Source of the DNA: Pseudomonadales bacterium
Lineage (GTDB): Bacteria; Pseudomonadota; Gammaproteobacteria; Pseudomonadales; Azotimanducaceae
DNA length: 64,000 bases
Assembly: GCA_028281005.1 (NCBI GenBank)
Contig: JANQKS010000102.1
Span: 62,001 to 126,000 of the forward strand
Reading direction: 5' to 3'
Shown: piece after piece, positions 8,970 through 20,716 of the stretch
How the letters are laid out: every line of letters begins with the position of its first letter
Position numbering within the stretch: position 1 is the stretch's first letter
Translations under genes and position numbers: made by a program
Notes under the pieces: model-generated
What the model was told of the DNA's origin: nothing
Seen by the model: the letters and a program-made list of their open reading frames with translations, nothing else
Databases searched by the model: none

Positions 8970-9320
8970 TTGGCAGACGCTTATATGAGCCATGCCGGCC
9001 GAATTGTTGTAGTTCAAGCCCTTTTGGGTGCGGTGTGTAGCGCGGGGTTTTTTGTACTCTCTGCGGCGTTAGGCACGTCCGCTTTGCTCGCAGTTCTGTC
9101 GTCATGTTTACCGAGCGCTTACTACGCTTGGGTGCAGGCGCGGACATTTAACGCCACGCGATTGCTGTTGCACGGCGTGCTGAAGATGCTGGTGACGTTT
9201 GTCTTGATGGCGGTGTGTATTGTGCAGGTTGGTATAGAGCCGCTGGCGTTTTTTGTGACCTTTTTGGTCATGCAATTCGCCTACCTCACGCGCCCGGCAG
9301 GCGCAGCAGGTAATAGCTGA
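8970..9320 (+). CDS. atpI: ATP synthase protein I (F0 assembly factor AtpI)
   Basis: Small hydrophobic protein of 116 residues with four predicted transmembrane helices, first gene of the atp operon. AtpI helps assemble the c-ring; it is poorly conserved and is recognised here by size, helices (VVVQALLGAVCSAGFFVLSA, ALLAVLSSCLPSAYYAW, LKMLVTFVLMAVC, ALAFFVTFLVMQFAYL-like) and position. TTG 8970 or ATG 8985 could be the start; neither has a clear ribosome-binding site. A 203-base U-poor gap separates it from atpB. Confidence 0.8.
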   Translation: MADAYMSHAGRIVVVQALLGAVCSAGFFVLSAALGTSALLAVLSSCLPSAYYAWVQARTFNATRLLLHGVLKMLVTFVLMAVCIVQVGIEPLAFFVTFLVMQFAYLTRPAGAAGNS

Positions 9321-9505
9321 CGTAATAGCAAATTTGCGTAAAACAGATAAGTTGTGGCGAGCGGTTAAAGAGAGCAAAAGCAGAGCAAATAGCTCAACAA
9401 GATAAAAAAAGCAATTTGCAGACCGAGCGATCGGGCACGAAAGATCGACAAGCAAGCAAACAGCAGAAAGCAAACACCAGAAACCAGCAAAAAAAGAAGC
9501 GATAA

Positions 9506-10360
<855 letters not shown>

Positions 10361-10371
10361 TAGAAGATCAC

Positions 10372-10405
10372 GCGCCAAAGTGGCGCTTTGCGGCGGTAGG
10401 CCGCC
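10372..10405 (+). repeat. two adjacent hairpins between atpB and atpE
   Basis: GCGCCA-AAG-TGGCGC (10372-10386) and GGCGG-TAGG-CCGCC (10392-10405), both perfect stems and neither followed by a T-run. They sit in the leader of atpE, whose product is needed in about ten copies per enzyme, so a role in mRNA processing or stability is plausible (inference). Confidence 0.55.
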
Positions 10406-10418
10406 AACAACAAACTAA

Positions 10419-10673
<255 letters not shown>

Positions 10674-10738
10674 TCAAGCCGTACGGGTCACGCCGAGGGA
10701 GCACAGGTTTTGGCTCGACTCGGGAATATACGAACAAA

Positions 10739-10787
10739 CCCGTTGGTAAACGGGCGGATCGTAGACAAATAGGGTCGTAGGCAAATA
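10739..10787 (+). repeat. hairpin plus 16-base tandem repeat between atpE and atpF
   Basis: Hairpin CCCGTT-GGTA-AACGGG at 10739-10754, directly followed by two copies of a 16-base unit, GGATCGTAGACAAATA (10756-10771) and GGGTCGTAGGCAAATA (10772-10787), 14/16 identical. It fills most of the unusually long 125-base gap before atpF. Confidence 0.6.
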
Positions 10788-10798
10788 AGAGAATTACG

Positions 10799-11269
10799 AT
10801 GAATATAACCGCAACTTTGATAGGCCAATCACTCACCTTTGTGGTGTTTGTATGGTTCTGCATGAAGTACATCTGGCCGCCGTTGGTGACCATGATGCGC
10901 GAGCGTCAGGAAGCCATCGCCGCTGGCCTGCGTGCATCGGAAGAAGCCGACAAGAAACTCGCAGACGCGGCCAGTGGTGCCGAGGCGGAGTTGGCTAAGG
11001 CCAAAGACGAGGCGGCGGCCATCATTGAGCAGGCGCGCAACCGCGCCAACCAAATGGTTGAAGAAGCCAAAGATGATGCCCGCCAGGAAGGCGAGCGACT
11101 GATCGAGGCCGCCAGAGCGGAAATTGATCAAGAGATGAATCGCGCCAAAGAAGCCTTGCGTGCGCAGGTCTCAAGCCTGGTCATCAGTGGTGCTGAGCAA
11201 GTGCTAGAAGGCAGTGTGGATGCCAGCAAACACGAAGACATGCTCAACCGTTTGGCGGCAGAGCTCTAA
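10799..11269 (+). CDS. atpF: ATP synthase F0 subunit b
   Basis: Peripheral stalk subunit, 156 residues: one N-terminal membrane helix (residues 5-24, [20 protein letters not shown]) followed by a long charged Ala/Glu/Lys-rich coiled coil. Length and layout match E. coli b (156). ATG at 10799; followed by atpH after three bases. Confidence 0.96.
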   Translation: MNITATLIGQSLTFVVFVWFCMKYIWPPLVTMMRERQEAIAAGLRASEEADKKLADAASGAEAELAKAKDEAAAIIEQARNRANQMVEEAKDDARQEGERLIEAARAEIDQEMNRAKEALRAQVSSLVISGAEQVLEGSVDASKHEDMLNRLAAEL

Positions 11270-11272
11270 ACC

Positions 11273-11812
11273 ATGGCTGAACTTGCAACCATTGCCCGGC
11301 CTTATGCCAATGCCGTGTTTGAACTCGCCAAACGAGACAATCACTTAGAACAGTGGGCGCGCATGCTGGCGGTGCTCAATGCAACCACACAGAACGAAAC
11401 GGTCGCTTTGTTACTCGACAGCCCGGACATGCCGGCCAGCGCCAAGGCGTATCGATTAGCGGAAGTATGCGGCGATGAGCTGGACGACCGCGGCAAAAAG
11501 TTTTTGCAATCGTTGGCCGAACACGACCGTCTGGCGCTGATCGGCGAGATACGTGAACAGTTCGAAGCGCTGCGCGCCGAAGAGCAGAAAAGCCTTGAGG
11601 TGGAAGTGATCTCCGCCTACCCGCTGAGCGACAGCCAGGGTGATGCGTTAAAGCAGGCCCTGAACCGAAAGTTTGATAAAGAAATTGCCATCGAATCCCG
11701 TGTTGACCAGAGCCTAATCGGCGGTGCAGTCATCCGTGCCGGGGACATGGTGATCGATGGCTCTATTCGCGGCAAGCTGCAGAAGCTGGCTGAGAATTTA
11801 GAGCAACTGTAG
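11273..11812 (+). CDS. atpH: ATP synthase F1 subunit delta
   Basis: Connects the peripheral stalk to the alpha3beta3 head. 179 residues, typical length. N-terminal helical domain starts ELATIARPYANAVFELAKR, and the C-terminal motif LIGGAVIRAGDMVIDGSIRGKL is the family signature. It starts three bases after atpF and ends 30 bases before atpA. Confidence 0.96.
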   Translation: MAELATIARPYANAVFELAKRDNHLEQWARMLAVLNATTQNETVALLLDSPDMPASAKAYRLAEVCGDELDDRGKKFLQSLAEHDRLALIGEIREQFEALRAEEQKSLEVEVISAYPLSDSQGDALKQALNRKFDKEIAIESRVDQSLIGGAVIRAGDMVIDGSIRGKLQKLAENLEQL

Positions 11813-11842
11813 AACATTACGAGTTTTTAAAAGGAAGCTCCC

Positions 11843-13387
11843 ATGCAGCAACTGAATCCTTCCGAAATCAGTGACATCATCAAGAACCGCATACAGGGCC
11901 TTGATGTAAAAGCGGAAGCCAAAAACGAAGGCACCATCGTCGGCGTTTCAGACGGTATTGTGCGTATTCACGGTCTGGCCGATGCGCAGTACGGGGAAAT
12001 GATCGAGTTTGACGGCGGCCTCTACGGCATGGCCTTGAACCTCGAACGTGACTCGGTTGGGGTAGTTATCTTGGGTGACTACGAAAACCTCACCGAAGGC
12101 ATGACCGCACGCTGCACCGGGCGTATCCTCGAAGTACCGGTCGGGCGTGAATTGCTTGGCCGCGTGGTAGACGCGTTAGGTAACCCCATCGACGGCAAAG
12201 GCCCCATTAATGCGGCCACCACCGCGCCGATTGAAAAGGTAGCGCCCGGGGTGATTGCCCGTCAATCGGTCGACCAGCCGGTGCAAATTGGCCTGAAGTG
12301 TGTTGACGCCATGGTGCCGATTGGTCGCGGTCAACGTGAGCTGATTATCTCCGACCGCCAAATTGGTAAAACCGCCATCGCCATCGATGCCATCATTAAC
12401 CAGAAGCGCAGTGGCATTAAGTGCGTGTATGTGGCCATCGGTCAAAAGATGTCCACCATCGCCAACATTGTGCGCACGTTGGAAGAATACGGCGCCATGG
12501 AATACACCACGGTAGTTGCGGCATCCGCATCAGACCCGGCGCCGATGCAGTTTATCGCCCCCTACTCGGGCTGCTCCATGGGCGAGTTTTTCCGCGACCA
12601 CGGTGAAGACGCATTGGTGATTTATGATGACCTCACCAAACAAGCGTGGGCGTATCGCCAGATTTCGCTGCTGTTGAAGCGTCCCCCAGGTCGTGAAGCG
12701 TACCCTGGTGACGTCTTCTACCTGCACTCCCGCCTGCTCGAACGCGCCGCACGCGTAAATGCAGAATACGTCGAACAATACACCAACGGTGAAGTTAAGG
12801 GTCAAACCGGCTCGCTCACTGCGCTACCGATTATTGAAACCCAAGCCGGTGATATCTCCGCGTTTGTACCCACCAACGTAATTTCCATTACCGATGGACA
12901 GATCTTCTTAGAAACCCAGGCGTTCAACTCCGGCCTGCGGCCCGCCATGAACCCGGGTACGTCGGTATCCAGGGTGGGTGGCTCTGCCCAGGTGCCGTTT
13001 ATGAAGAAGATCTCAGGTGGTATCAAATTGGCGCTTGCCCAGTATCGCGAACTGGCGGCGTTCTCTCAGTTTGCGTCTGATTTGGACGATGCCACTCGGC
13101 GTCAGCTGGAGCACGGTGAACGGGTGACCGAGTTGATGAAACAAAAGCAGTACGCGCCGATGTCCGTGGCTGAGATGGGAACGTCTCTGTTTGCCGCCAA
13201 CGAAGGGTATTTGCGTGATGTAGAAGTCGACAAGGTGCTCGATTTTGAGTCGGCTCTTCTCAGCTACATGCGTTCCGAGCATGCCGATTTCATGAACGAT
13301 ATCGATGAAAACGGCACCTACAACGATGATGTTGTGGCGACCTTGCATGAAGCCATCAAGAAGTTCAAAGACACACAGTCGTTTTAG
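11843..13387 (+). CDS. atpA: ATP synthase F1 subunit alpha
   Basis: Non-catalytic nucleotide-binding subunit of F1, 514 residues as in E. coli (513). N-terminal beta barrel, nucleotide-binding domain, and C-terminal helical domain with the signature [14 protein letters not shown]. The P-loop region reads SDRQIGKT (residues 170-177) where the family has GDRQTGKT or GDRQIGKT: the first Gly of the Walker A motif is Ser (codon TCC at 12350-12352). Lys176 and Thr177 are kept. The alpha site is not catalytic, so loss of activity need not follow. AAAAGGAAG precedes ATG 11843 at good spacing. Confidence 0.97.
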   Translation: MQQLNPSEISDIIKNRIQGLDVKAEAKNEGTIVGVSDGIVRIHGLADAQYGEMIEFDGGLYGMALNLERDSVGVVILGDYENLTEGMTARCTGRILEVPVGRELLGRVVDALGNPIDGKGPINAATTAPIEKVAPGVIARQSVDQPVQIGLKCVDAMVPIGRGQRELIISDRQIGKTAIAIDAIINQKRSGIKCVYVAIGQKMSTIANIVRTLEEYGAMEYTTVVAASASDPAPMQFIAPYSGCSMGEFFRDHGEDALVIYDDLTKQAWAYRQISLLLKRPPGREAYPGDVFYLHSRLLERAARVNAEYVEQYTNGEVKGQTGSLTALPIIETQAGDISAFVPTNVISITDGQIFLETQAFNSGLRPAMNPGTSVSRVGGSAQVPFMKKISGGIKLALAQYRELAAFSQFASDLDDATRRQLEHGERVTELMKQKQYAPMSVAEMGTSLFAANEGYLRDVEVDKVLDFESALLSYMRSEHADFMNDIDENGTYNDDVVATLHEAIKKFKDTQSF

Positions 13388-13425
13388 TGGCTGAGCGCTT
13401 CGAGATAAATTACCGGAAGGCTTAA

Positions 13426-14286
13426 ATGGCAGTCGGCAAAGAAATCAAAAACAAGATCAAAACTGTCGGTAACACGCAGAAGATCACCAGCGCCATGCAG
13501 ATGGTGGCGGCCAGCAAGATGCGCCGCACCCAAGACAAGATGGCGCAGGGCAAACCTTATAGCGAACGTGTCCGCGGGGTGATTGGCCACCTGGCAAATT
13601 CCAATCCCGAGTACAAGCACATTTATATGGAAGAGCGCGAGATCAAGCGCATCGGCTATATCATCGTCTCCACCGACCGGGGTTTGTGCGGCGGCCTGAA
13701 TGTCAACTTGTTCCGCGCCGTTGTGAAAGACATGGCCGAATGGCACGCCAAGGGTATCGAATCGGACTTGGGGTTAATAGGCAATAAAGCCGGCCCGTTT
13801 TTCAGGTCCGTGGGCGGCAACATCAAAGCCGTTATGAACAACGTAGGCGAAACACCCAGCCTTGAGGACCTTATCGGCGGTATTAAGGTCATGTTGGATG
13901 CTTACGAAGCGGGTGAAATTGATCGCCTGTTCCTGGCCAGCAATGACTTTGTTAATACCATGACGCAGCAGCCAACCATTCGTCAGCTGCTGCCGCTGAA
14001 TCCCGAGGATGATGAGTCTTATCAGCATCGTTGGGACTACATTTATGAGCCGGACGCCCGGCAATTGATTGAAGGCCTGGTGATGCGTTTTGTCGAATCT
14101 CAGGTGTATCAGGCGGTGATTGAAAACGGCGCGTGTGAACAGGCGGCAAAAATGATCGCCATGAAAAATGCCACCGAAAATGCGGAAAAGCTGATTGAAG
14201 AGTTACAGCTGATCTACAACAACGCGCGGCAGGCGGCAATTACACAGGAAATTGCGGAAATTGTTGGGGGCGCGGCCGCGGTATAA
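13426..14286 (+). CDS. atpG: ATP synthase F1 subunit gamma
   Basis: Central rotor shaft, 286 residues (E. coli 287). The N-terminal helix [29 protein letters not shown] and the C-terminal helix [31 protein letters not shown], which form the coiled-coil shaft, are both well conserved. [11 protein letters not shown] marks the Rossmann-like middle. GGAAGG before ATG 13426. Confidence 0.96.
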   Translation: MAVGKEIKNKIKTVGNTQKITSAMQMVAASKMRRTQDKMAQGKPYSERVRGVIGHLANSNPEYKHIYMEEREIKRIGYIIVSTDRGLCGGLNVNLFRAVVKDMAEWHAKGIESDLGLIGNKAGPFFRSVGGNIKAVMNNVGETPSLEDLIGGIKVMLDAYEAGEIDRLFLASNDFVNTMTQQPTIRQLLPLNPEDDESYQHRWDYIYEPDARQLIEGLVMRFVESQVYQAVIENGACEQAAKMIAMKNATENAEKLIEELQLIYNNARQAAITQEIAEIVGGAAAV

Positions 14287-14331
14287 AGCCGGCGTCTACA
14301 AAGAAACGACAACCAGATTTTTAACGACTAA

Positions 14332-15756
<1,425 letters not shown>

Positions 15757-15797
15757 CCTCGCGGTTAGAGGTCAGGCAGCTAGGTTAGGGAATACAC

Positions 15798-16217
15798 ATG
15801 GCAACCATGCATTGTGAAATTGTTAGTGCCGAAACCGAGATGTTTTCCGGCACCATCACCAAGCTGACCGCGGTTGGCACCATTGGCGGCTTGGGTATCC
15901 ATCCAGGTCACGCACCCTTGTTGACCGGCTTGCGTCCCGGGCCGGTTACGTTGGCCATGGAAGACGGAGAAGAAGAGGTGTTTTTTGCCTCGGGCGGTTA
16001 TATCGAAATCCAACCGGGCATGATTACCGTGCTGGCTGACACCGCGGTTCGAGCCGAAGACATCAGCGAAGCTCAGGCGGAAGAAGCCCGGGTGGCGGCA
16101 GAAAAGGCCTTGGATGAGCAGCACGCCGGATTCGATTATGGGGTTGCGCAGGCGATGTTGGCGGAAGCCATGGCCCAGCAGAGAACGTTAGAAGAGTTGC
16201 GTAAAATTCGGCGTTAA
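15798..16217 (+). CDS. atpC: ATP synthase F1 subunit epsilon
   Basis: Rotor subunit and inhibitor of ATP hydrolysis, 139 residues. N-terminal beta-sandwich (MHCEIVSAETEMFSG; GGLGIHPGHAPLLTGLRPG is the family signature) and C-terminal helical hairpin rich in Ala/Glu. Last gene of the atp operon, followed by the terminator 16243-16268. Confidence 0.96.
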   Translation: MATMHCEIVSAETEMFSGTITKLTAVGTIGGLGIHPGHAPLLTGLRPGPVTLAMEDGEEEVFFASGGYIEIQPGMITVLADTAVRAEDISEAQAEEARVAAEKALDEQHAGFDYGVAQAMLAEAMAQQRTLEELRKIRR

Positions 16218-16242
16218 CGATTCGAAACATTTCTTTACAAAG

Positions 16243-16268
16243 GGGGTGACTGTTGTCACCCCTTTTTT
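16243..16268 (+). terminator. rho-independent terminator of the atp operon
   Basis: GGGGTGAC-TGTT-GTCACCCC, a perfect 8-base stem with a 4-base loop, followed by T6. Located 25 bases after the atpC stop. Confidence 0.9.
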
Positions 16269-16282
16269 GTGGCTGATCCGAA

Positions 16283-16312
16283 TATAATCGTACGCTTATA
16301 CTGCTAAGCGTA
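16283..16312 (+). promoter_or_regulatory. glmU -10 box and palindromic operator-like hairpin
   Basis: TATAAT at 16283-16288, but no good -35 at 17 bases (that position falls in the atp terminator T-run). Three bases downstream is a perfect palindrome TACGCTTA-TACTGC-TAAGCGTA (16291-16312), which would cover the predicted transcription start. Placement suggests an operator or a 5'-end hairpin in the glmU mRNA. Confidence 0.5.
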
Positions 16313-16338
16313 TTCACGCGCAGGACGTCCGCTGACCC

Positions 16339-17748
16339 ATGAGTCTCGATGTTGTTATTCTTGCTGCCGGCAAAGGTACACGCATGCGATCCAATCACGC
16401 CAAAGTGTTACACACGCTGGCGGGTCGTAGCCTCCTTCAACACGTAGTCACCACTGCCCTCACCTTACAACCCCAGCGTTTAGCGGTGGTGGTAGGTCAC
16501 CAAGCTCAAGAAGTCATGCAGCACCTGGGTGATGGGCCTGTTTGGGTTGAACAAGCCGAACAGTTAGGCACCGGGCACGCTGTGCAGCTGGCGTTGCAGG
16601 CTCTGCCCGCCACGGATGGCGCGGATGTGGCGGATGGGGCGGAAAAAAGTGGCGCTGTGCTGATCCTCTACGGGGATGTGCCGATGGTCAGCCAACACAC
16701 ACTTAGCCAGGCAATAGATGCCGCTGCTGCAGGCCAAGTCGGTTTAGTGACAGCAGAATTTGATGATCCTGCGGAGTTGGGCCGGATCGTGCGAGATGCC
16801 GAGGGTCAGATCCAGCGCATTGTAGAGTTCAAGGACGCGTCCGAAAACGAGCGTCAGCTCCAGGAAATCAACTCCGGCATCATGGCGGTACCGGCCTCCC
16901 GCTTACGCGAATGGTTAACTCGCGTCGAGCCGCACAACGCTCAAGGTGAATATTACCTCACCGATATCATCGAATTTGCCGTGGCGGATGGTGTGCCGGT
17001 GGTGGGTGTGGTGGCCGCGACGCCAGAAGAAGTCACAGGCGTTAATGACCGCGCTCAATTGGCCGAATTAGAACGTATCTATCAGCGTCGCCAAGCGCAA
17101 CGGCTGATGGCGGCTGGGGTCACCATTGCCGATCCTGAGCGCGTGGATATTCGCGGTGATATCACCGCAGGCCAGGATTGTTTTATCGACATCAACGTGG
17201 TGCTTGAAGGTACGGTGGAGTTGGGCGAAGGGGTGCATATCGGTCCGGGTGCTGTGATCTGCGATTCGGCCATCGGCTCGGGGACGGAGGTCCATCCGCA
17301 CACCGTGGTGGAAGGTTCTACCGTGGCGGCTAATTGTTCGCTGGGTCCGTTTGCACGGATCCGTCCAGGCACTCGTTTGGACGATGAGGTCAAGATTGGC
17401 AACTTTGTGGAAACCAAAAAATCCCACCTTGGCCCAGGCACCAAGGCGAGCCACTTAGCTTATCTGGGTGACGCCACCTTAGGTGCGGGTGTCAACGTCG
17501 GCGCTGGCACGGTCACGTGTAACTATGATGGCATCAACAAACATCCCACCATCATCGGGGACGGCGTTTTTGTCGGCACCAACACCACCTTAGTGGCCCC
17601 GTTGGAGATTGCCGAAGGCGCCTTTGTCGCAGCAGGGTCTTCAGTAACGGTGAAGGTCGAGTCGGGGGATCTTGCCATAGGCCGCGCCAAACAACGCAAC
17701 ATCAAAGGCTGGACACGGCCGGATCAACGCCAGGATAAAGATCAGTAG
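16339..17748 (+). CDS. glmU: bifunctional UDP-N-acetylglucosamine pyrophosphorylase / glucosamine-1-phosphate N-acetyltransferase
   Basis: Makes UDP-GlcNAc, precursor of peptidoglycan and lipopolysaccharide. 469 residues in two domains. The N-terminal nucleotidyltransferase has LAAGKGTRMRS (residues 8-18) and YGDVPMV. The C-terminal left-handed beta helix shows hexapeptide repeats (IGPGAVI, LGAGVNVGAGTVTCNYDG) and the acetyltransferase active-site region. ATG 16339. It pairs with glmS 46 bases downstream, which supplies glucosamine-6-phosphate. Confidence 0.97.
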   Translation: MSLDVVILAAGKGTRMRSNHAKVLHTLAGRSLLQHVVTTALTLQPQRLAVVVGHQAQEVMQHLGDGPVWVEQAEQLGTGHAVQLALQALPATDGADVADGAEKSGAVLILYGDVPMVSQHTLSQAIDAAAAGQVGLVTAEFDDPAELGRIVRDAEGQIQRIVEFKDASENERQLQEINSGIMAVPASRLREWLTRVEPHNAQGEYYLTDIIEFAVADGVPVVGVVAATPEEVTGVNDRAQLAELERIYQRRQAQRLMAAGVTIADPERVDIRGDITAGQDCFIDINVVLEGTVELGEGVHIGPGAVICDSAIGSGTEVHPHTVVEGSTVAANCSLGPFARIRPGTRLDDEVKIGNFVETKKSHLGPGTKASHLAYLGDATLGAGVNVGAGTVTCNYDGINKHPTIIGDGVFVGTNTTLVAPLEIAEGAFVAAGSSVTVKVESGDLAIGRAKQRNIKGWTRPDQRQDKDQ

Positions 17749-17794
17749 CTGTTAAGCAGTAGTATAGGGAATTAAGGAAACAGGGAAACAGTTT

Positions 17795-19624
17795 ATGTGC
17801 GGCATCGTCGGAGCAGTAGCAGATCGAAACGTACCTCCCATTCTTTTGGAAGGGCTCAAGCGCCTTGAATACCGCGGCTATGATTCTGCGGGTGTTGCGG
17901 TGGTGGGCAGTGACGGTGAACTCAATCGTCGCCGCAAGGTGGGCAAAGTCCAAGAGTTGGTCGACAGCATGGAGCAAACCCCGCTCACCGGACGTACCGG
18001 CATTGCGCACACGCGCTGGGCGACCCATGGTGTACCGGCGGAGAACAACGCGCACCCGCATGCGTCCAATCGGGTGTGTGTGGTCCACAACGGTATTATT
18101 GAAAACTTTGAAGAACTGCGCGAAGAGCTCAGGGCCCAGGGGTATGAGTTTGCTTCCGAAACCGACTCGGAGACCATCGCACACCTGATCGACGCCAATC
18201 TGGCTGCAGGGTTAGATTTACTGGAGGCTGTGCGCACTAGCGTTAAACGCCTGGAAGGCGCCTATGCGCTAGGGGTGGTGTGTAAAGACGACCCGGATCG
18301 CATCATCGCCGCCCGCGCGGGCAGCCCGCTGGTGATCGGCAAAGGGATCGGCGAAAACTTCATCGCGTCGGATGTATTGGCCTTAAAGCCGGTCACCGAC
18401 CGTTTCATTTTTCTTGAAGAAGGTGACCTGGTGGAAATCACCCGCGGCTCTATTTCCATCTGGAACATGGATGACGAGTCTGTCATACGCTCGGATGTGC
18501 GGGTCGAGCTGGGCCACGACGATGTGGACAAAGGCAACTATCGCCACCACATGCAAAAAGAGATCTTCGAGCAGCCCAAGGTGCTACACGATACCCTTGA
18601 GGGGCGTATCGGGCGGACCCAGGTGCTTGAGCAGGCGTTTGGTGTCAAAGCCAAAAATATTTTCGACCAAGTTAAAGCAGTGACCATCGTAGCCTGCGGT
18701 ACCAGCTATTACGCGGCGTCGGTGGCGCGCTATTGGATCGAAGAACTGGTGGGTATTCCGTGCCAGGTAGAGATCGCTTCGGAGTTTCGCTATCGGCCCC
18801 TCGCGGTGATCCCTAACAGCCTGTTTGTGACCATCTCCCAATCCGGCGAAACCGCGGATACCTTAGCCGCGCTGCGCATTGCCAAGGACGCGGGATTTTT
18901 TGCCACCCTGACCATTTGTAACGTGCCTACCAGCTCCCTGGTGCGGGAAAGTGATTTGGCTTTGATGATCCAAGCGGGTACCGAGGTAGGGGTTGCTTCC
19001 ACCAAGGCTTTCACCGCGCAGCTGACCGATCTCATGTTAATGACGCTGTTGCTGGGGCGCCGCCATGGTATGGCACCGGCGTGTGAGCAAGAGTTGGTCA
19101 AAGGATTACATGTGTTGGATAGTCTGGTGGATGAGGCCTTGGGGCTGGACGAGGTTATCCAGCGGATGTCTGAGCGGTTTATCGAAAAGCACCACGCGCT
19201 GTTCCTAGGCCGCGGCACCATGTTCCCGGTGGCCATGGAAGGGGCGCTGAAGCTCAAAGAAATATCCTACATACACGCGGAAGGGTACCCCGCGGGTGAA
19301 CTCAAGCATGGGCCGCTTGCCTTGGTAGACGATGACATGCCGGTCATTGCGGTCGCACCCAATAACGAACTGTTGGAGAAACTGCAGTCCAATTTGCAGG
19401 AAGTGCGGGCCCGCGGCGGTGAACTGTTTGTGTTTGCCGGGGAAGACAGTGGCTTCCGCGAAGAGCCGGGTGTCACCGTGATACCTCTGCCCAAGGTGAA
19501 CCCAATCTTGGCGCCGATTGTGTACGTTGTGCCCCTACAGTTGTTAGCCTACCACGTGGCGGTGTTGAAAGGCACCGACGTGGATCAGCCGCGAAATCTG
19601 GCTAAATCCGTAACGGTGGAATAG
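17795..19624 (+). CDS. glmS: glutamine--fructose-6-phosphate aminotransferase (isomerizing)
   Basis: Forms glucosamine-6-phosphate from fructose-6-phosphate and glutamine. 609 residues, same as E. coli. MCGIVGAV at the start provides the catalytic Cys after Met removal; the glutaminase domain has GRTGIAHTRWATHG. Two SIS domains follow (ACGTSYYAA; SQSGETADTLAALR), and the C-terminal DQPRNLAKSVTVE is the universal ending that doubles as the Tn7 target-recognition sequence. AAGGAA lies about 15 bases before ATG 17795. No glmS ribozyme is expected in this group, and the 46-base leader is too short for one. Confidence 0.98.
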   Translation: MCGIVGAVADRNVPPILLEGLKRLEYRGYDSAGVAVVGSDGELNRRRKVGKVQELVDSMEQTPLTGRTGIAHTRWATHGVPAENNAHPHASNRVCVVHNGIIENFEELREELRAQGYEFASETDSETIAHLIDANLAAGLDLLEAVRTSVKRLEGAYALGVVCKDDPDRIIAARAGSPLVIGKGIGENFIASDVLALKPVTDRFIFLEEGDLVEITRGSISIWNMDDESVIRSDVRVELGHDDVDKGNYRHHMQKEIFEQPKVLHDTLEGRIGRTQVLEQAFGVKAKNIFDQVKAVTIVACGTSYYAASVARYWIEELVGIPCQVEIASEFRYRPLAVIPNSLFVTISQSGETADTLAALRIAKDAGFFATLTICNVPTSSLVRESDLALMIQAGTEVGVASTKAFTAQLTDLMLMTLLLGRRHGMAPACEQELVKGLHVLDSLVDEALGLDEVIQRMSERFIEKHHALFLGRGTMFPVAMEGALKLKEISYIHAEGYPAGELKHGPLALVDDDMPVIAVAPNNELLEKLQSNLQEVRARGGELFVFAGEDSGFREEPGVTVIPLPKVNPILAPIVYVVPLQLLAYHVAVLKGTDVDQPRNLAKSVTVE

Positions 19625-19647
19625 TTTCGAACGGATGGTTTTCTAAG
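19589..19647 (+). other. attTn7: attTn7-type attachment region (3' end of glmS)
   Basis: The last 36 bases of glmS encode NLAKSVTVE, the segment recognised by TnsD in the Tn7 family. The inverted-repeat end of the island begins exactly 23 bases after the TAG, the classical Tn7 insertion distance. The conservation and the distance are seen; use as a target is inferred. Confidence 0.6.
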
Positions 19648-19816
19648 TGGTTTCTGGTAATTAAAAGCGTCGGATAGCATTTAAAAGCGTCGGACGATTC
19701 CGATAACCTCATGTTTCTATGAGGAATGCAGTCTAAAGTTTGCAATTAAAAGCGTCGGAAACTGCCCCCTGGATTCTGGCAATCAAAACTGTCGGGTCGC
19801 ATTGAAACGCGTCGGA
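19648..19816 (+). repeat. glmS-proximal end: five 16-base repeats
   Basis: Copies at 19659 (AATTAAAAGCGTCGGA), 19679 (ATTTAAAAGCGTCGGA), 19744 (AATTAAAAGCGTCGGA), 19781 (AATCAAAACTGTCGGG) and 19801 (ATTGAAACGCGTCGGA), all in the same orientation. Pairs 1-2 and 4-5 have starts exactly 20 bases apart, about two helical turns, as expected of sites bound by a multimer. The outermost copy is inside the terminal 27-base inverted repeat. Confidence 0.8.
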
Positions 19817-19963
19817 GATCGGTATCAGTGACCGCTTTGGCCACGAGCTGCCTCTCATCCTGAACGGTTGGGCGGCTGCTCACGACCCACATCAGACAGT
19901 TGCCCACACGGTAGGAAGTGTCACAATCGAGTAGGACAAGCATGTTTCAGAGGATGTTACCTG

Positions 19964-20716
19964 GTGTTCTGGCTCATTGTTCGCTTCATTGTGTTCTTCG
20001 CTGCGCTTCTTGCGTTCCTCCCCGGTGCGTATCTGATTGATGCTGGCTACGTAAAGCTCGGCGCAGCTATGGTGATCATCACTCTTCTCACATGGGTGGT
20101 TTTTGGGGCTGCCCTTTTCATTCAGCGGCGGCGCGATCGACAGAATCAAGACGAAATCGTAGAAGCTCGAACCGTTAGTGCTTCAGTTGATCCGATTCAA
20201 GTATTCAACCAGGGTGTGTCGTCATTCTCGGAAGGTGAATTCAAAAAAGCGGGGATGACGTTCTCTCGTCTTTTAGAAAACGATATCGACGACCAGTTGA
20301 GGATGGTGAGTGCGTATGCCTGTCATCTGTGTGAAGAAAAGACTGGAACGGACTTCAGTATCCCAAACGACCTGGCTGAGCGTTCCGATCAGGTTGGAGC
20401 TAGCTATGCGACTCACACAGCAGCAGGTTTATTCCTTGATGAGGGTCGAATCGTCGCGATTCATGATGGACAGCTTGATGTCCTAATGGGCAGTGATAGC
20501 TTTGAACTCGTCTTCGCATCAATGTTGGCTGTGCTTAGCGTAGAAATTTTTTACGTTTCGAACCGAGGCAAACGGATGTATGTTGACGGTGAAGCGATGG
20601 AAGAAGTACCAACAGGTAAATATGCTTTCGTTTTGCGGATAGCGACGGAAGCTGGGAGCGGAAGCCATCCCCCTGTCGAAATGCCAGATGGTGGATTCCC
20701 CTTAAGCCTCCCTTGA
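19964..20716 (+). CDS. unrecognised membrane protein (island cargo)
   Basis: I do not recognise this protein. About 250 residues if it starts at GTG 19964, which has AGAGGA nine bases before it; the frame is open further upstream, but there it runs through the repeat-end region. Two hydrophobic segments at the N-terminus (FWLIVRFIVFFAALLAFLPG and AAMVIITLLTWVVFGAALF) are followed by basic RRRDRQNQ, so the rest is probably cytoplasmic. The soluble part has a TPR-like segment (FNQGVSSFSEGEFKKAGMTF) and a beta-rich C-terminal half. Codon use and base composition are less GC-rich than in the flanking core genes, consistent with acquired DNA. Confidence 0.65.
   Translation: MFWLIVRFIVFFAALLAFLPGAYLIDAGYVKLGAAMVIITLLTWVVFGAALFIQRRRDRQNQDEIVEARTVSASVDPIQVFNQGVSSFSEGEFKKAGMTFSRLLENDIDDQLRMVSAYACHLCEEKTGTDFSIPNDLAERSDQVGASYATHTAAGLFLDEGRIVAIHDGQLDVLMGSDSFELVFASMLAVLSVEIFYVSNRGKRMYVDGEAMEEVPTGKYAFVLRIATEAGSGSHPPVEMPDGGFPLSLP

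Noticed and set aside
17749-17794. glmS ribozyme or small-RNA target leader
   Set aside because: The 46-base gap is too short for the ribozyme and shows no conserved core; such ribozymes are typical of Gram-positive bacteria.
19659-19816. Repeats near glmS as a CRISPR array
   Set aside because: Repeat units are 16 bases, diverge in sequence, and have unequal spacers of 4, 49, 21 and 4 bases; there are no cas genes.
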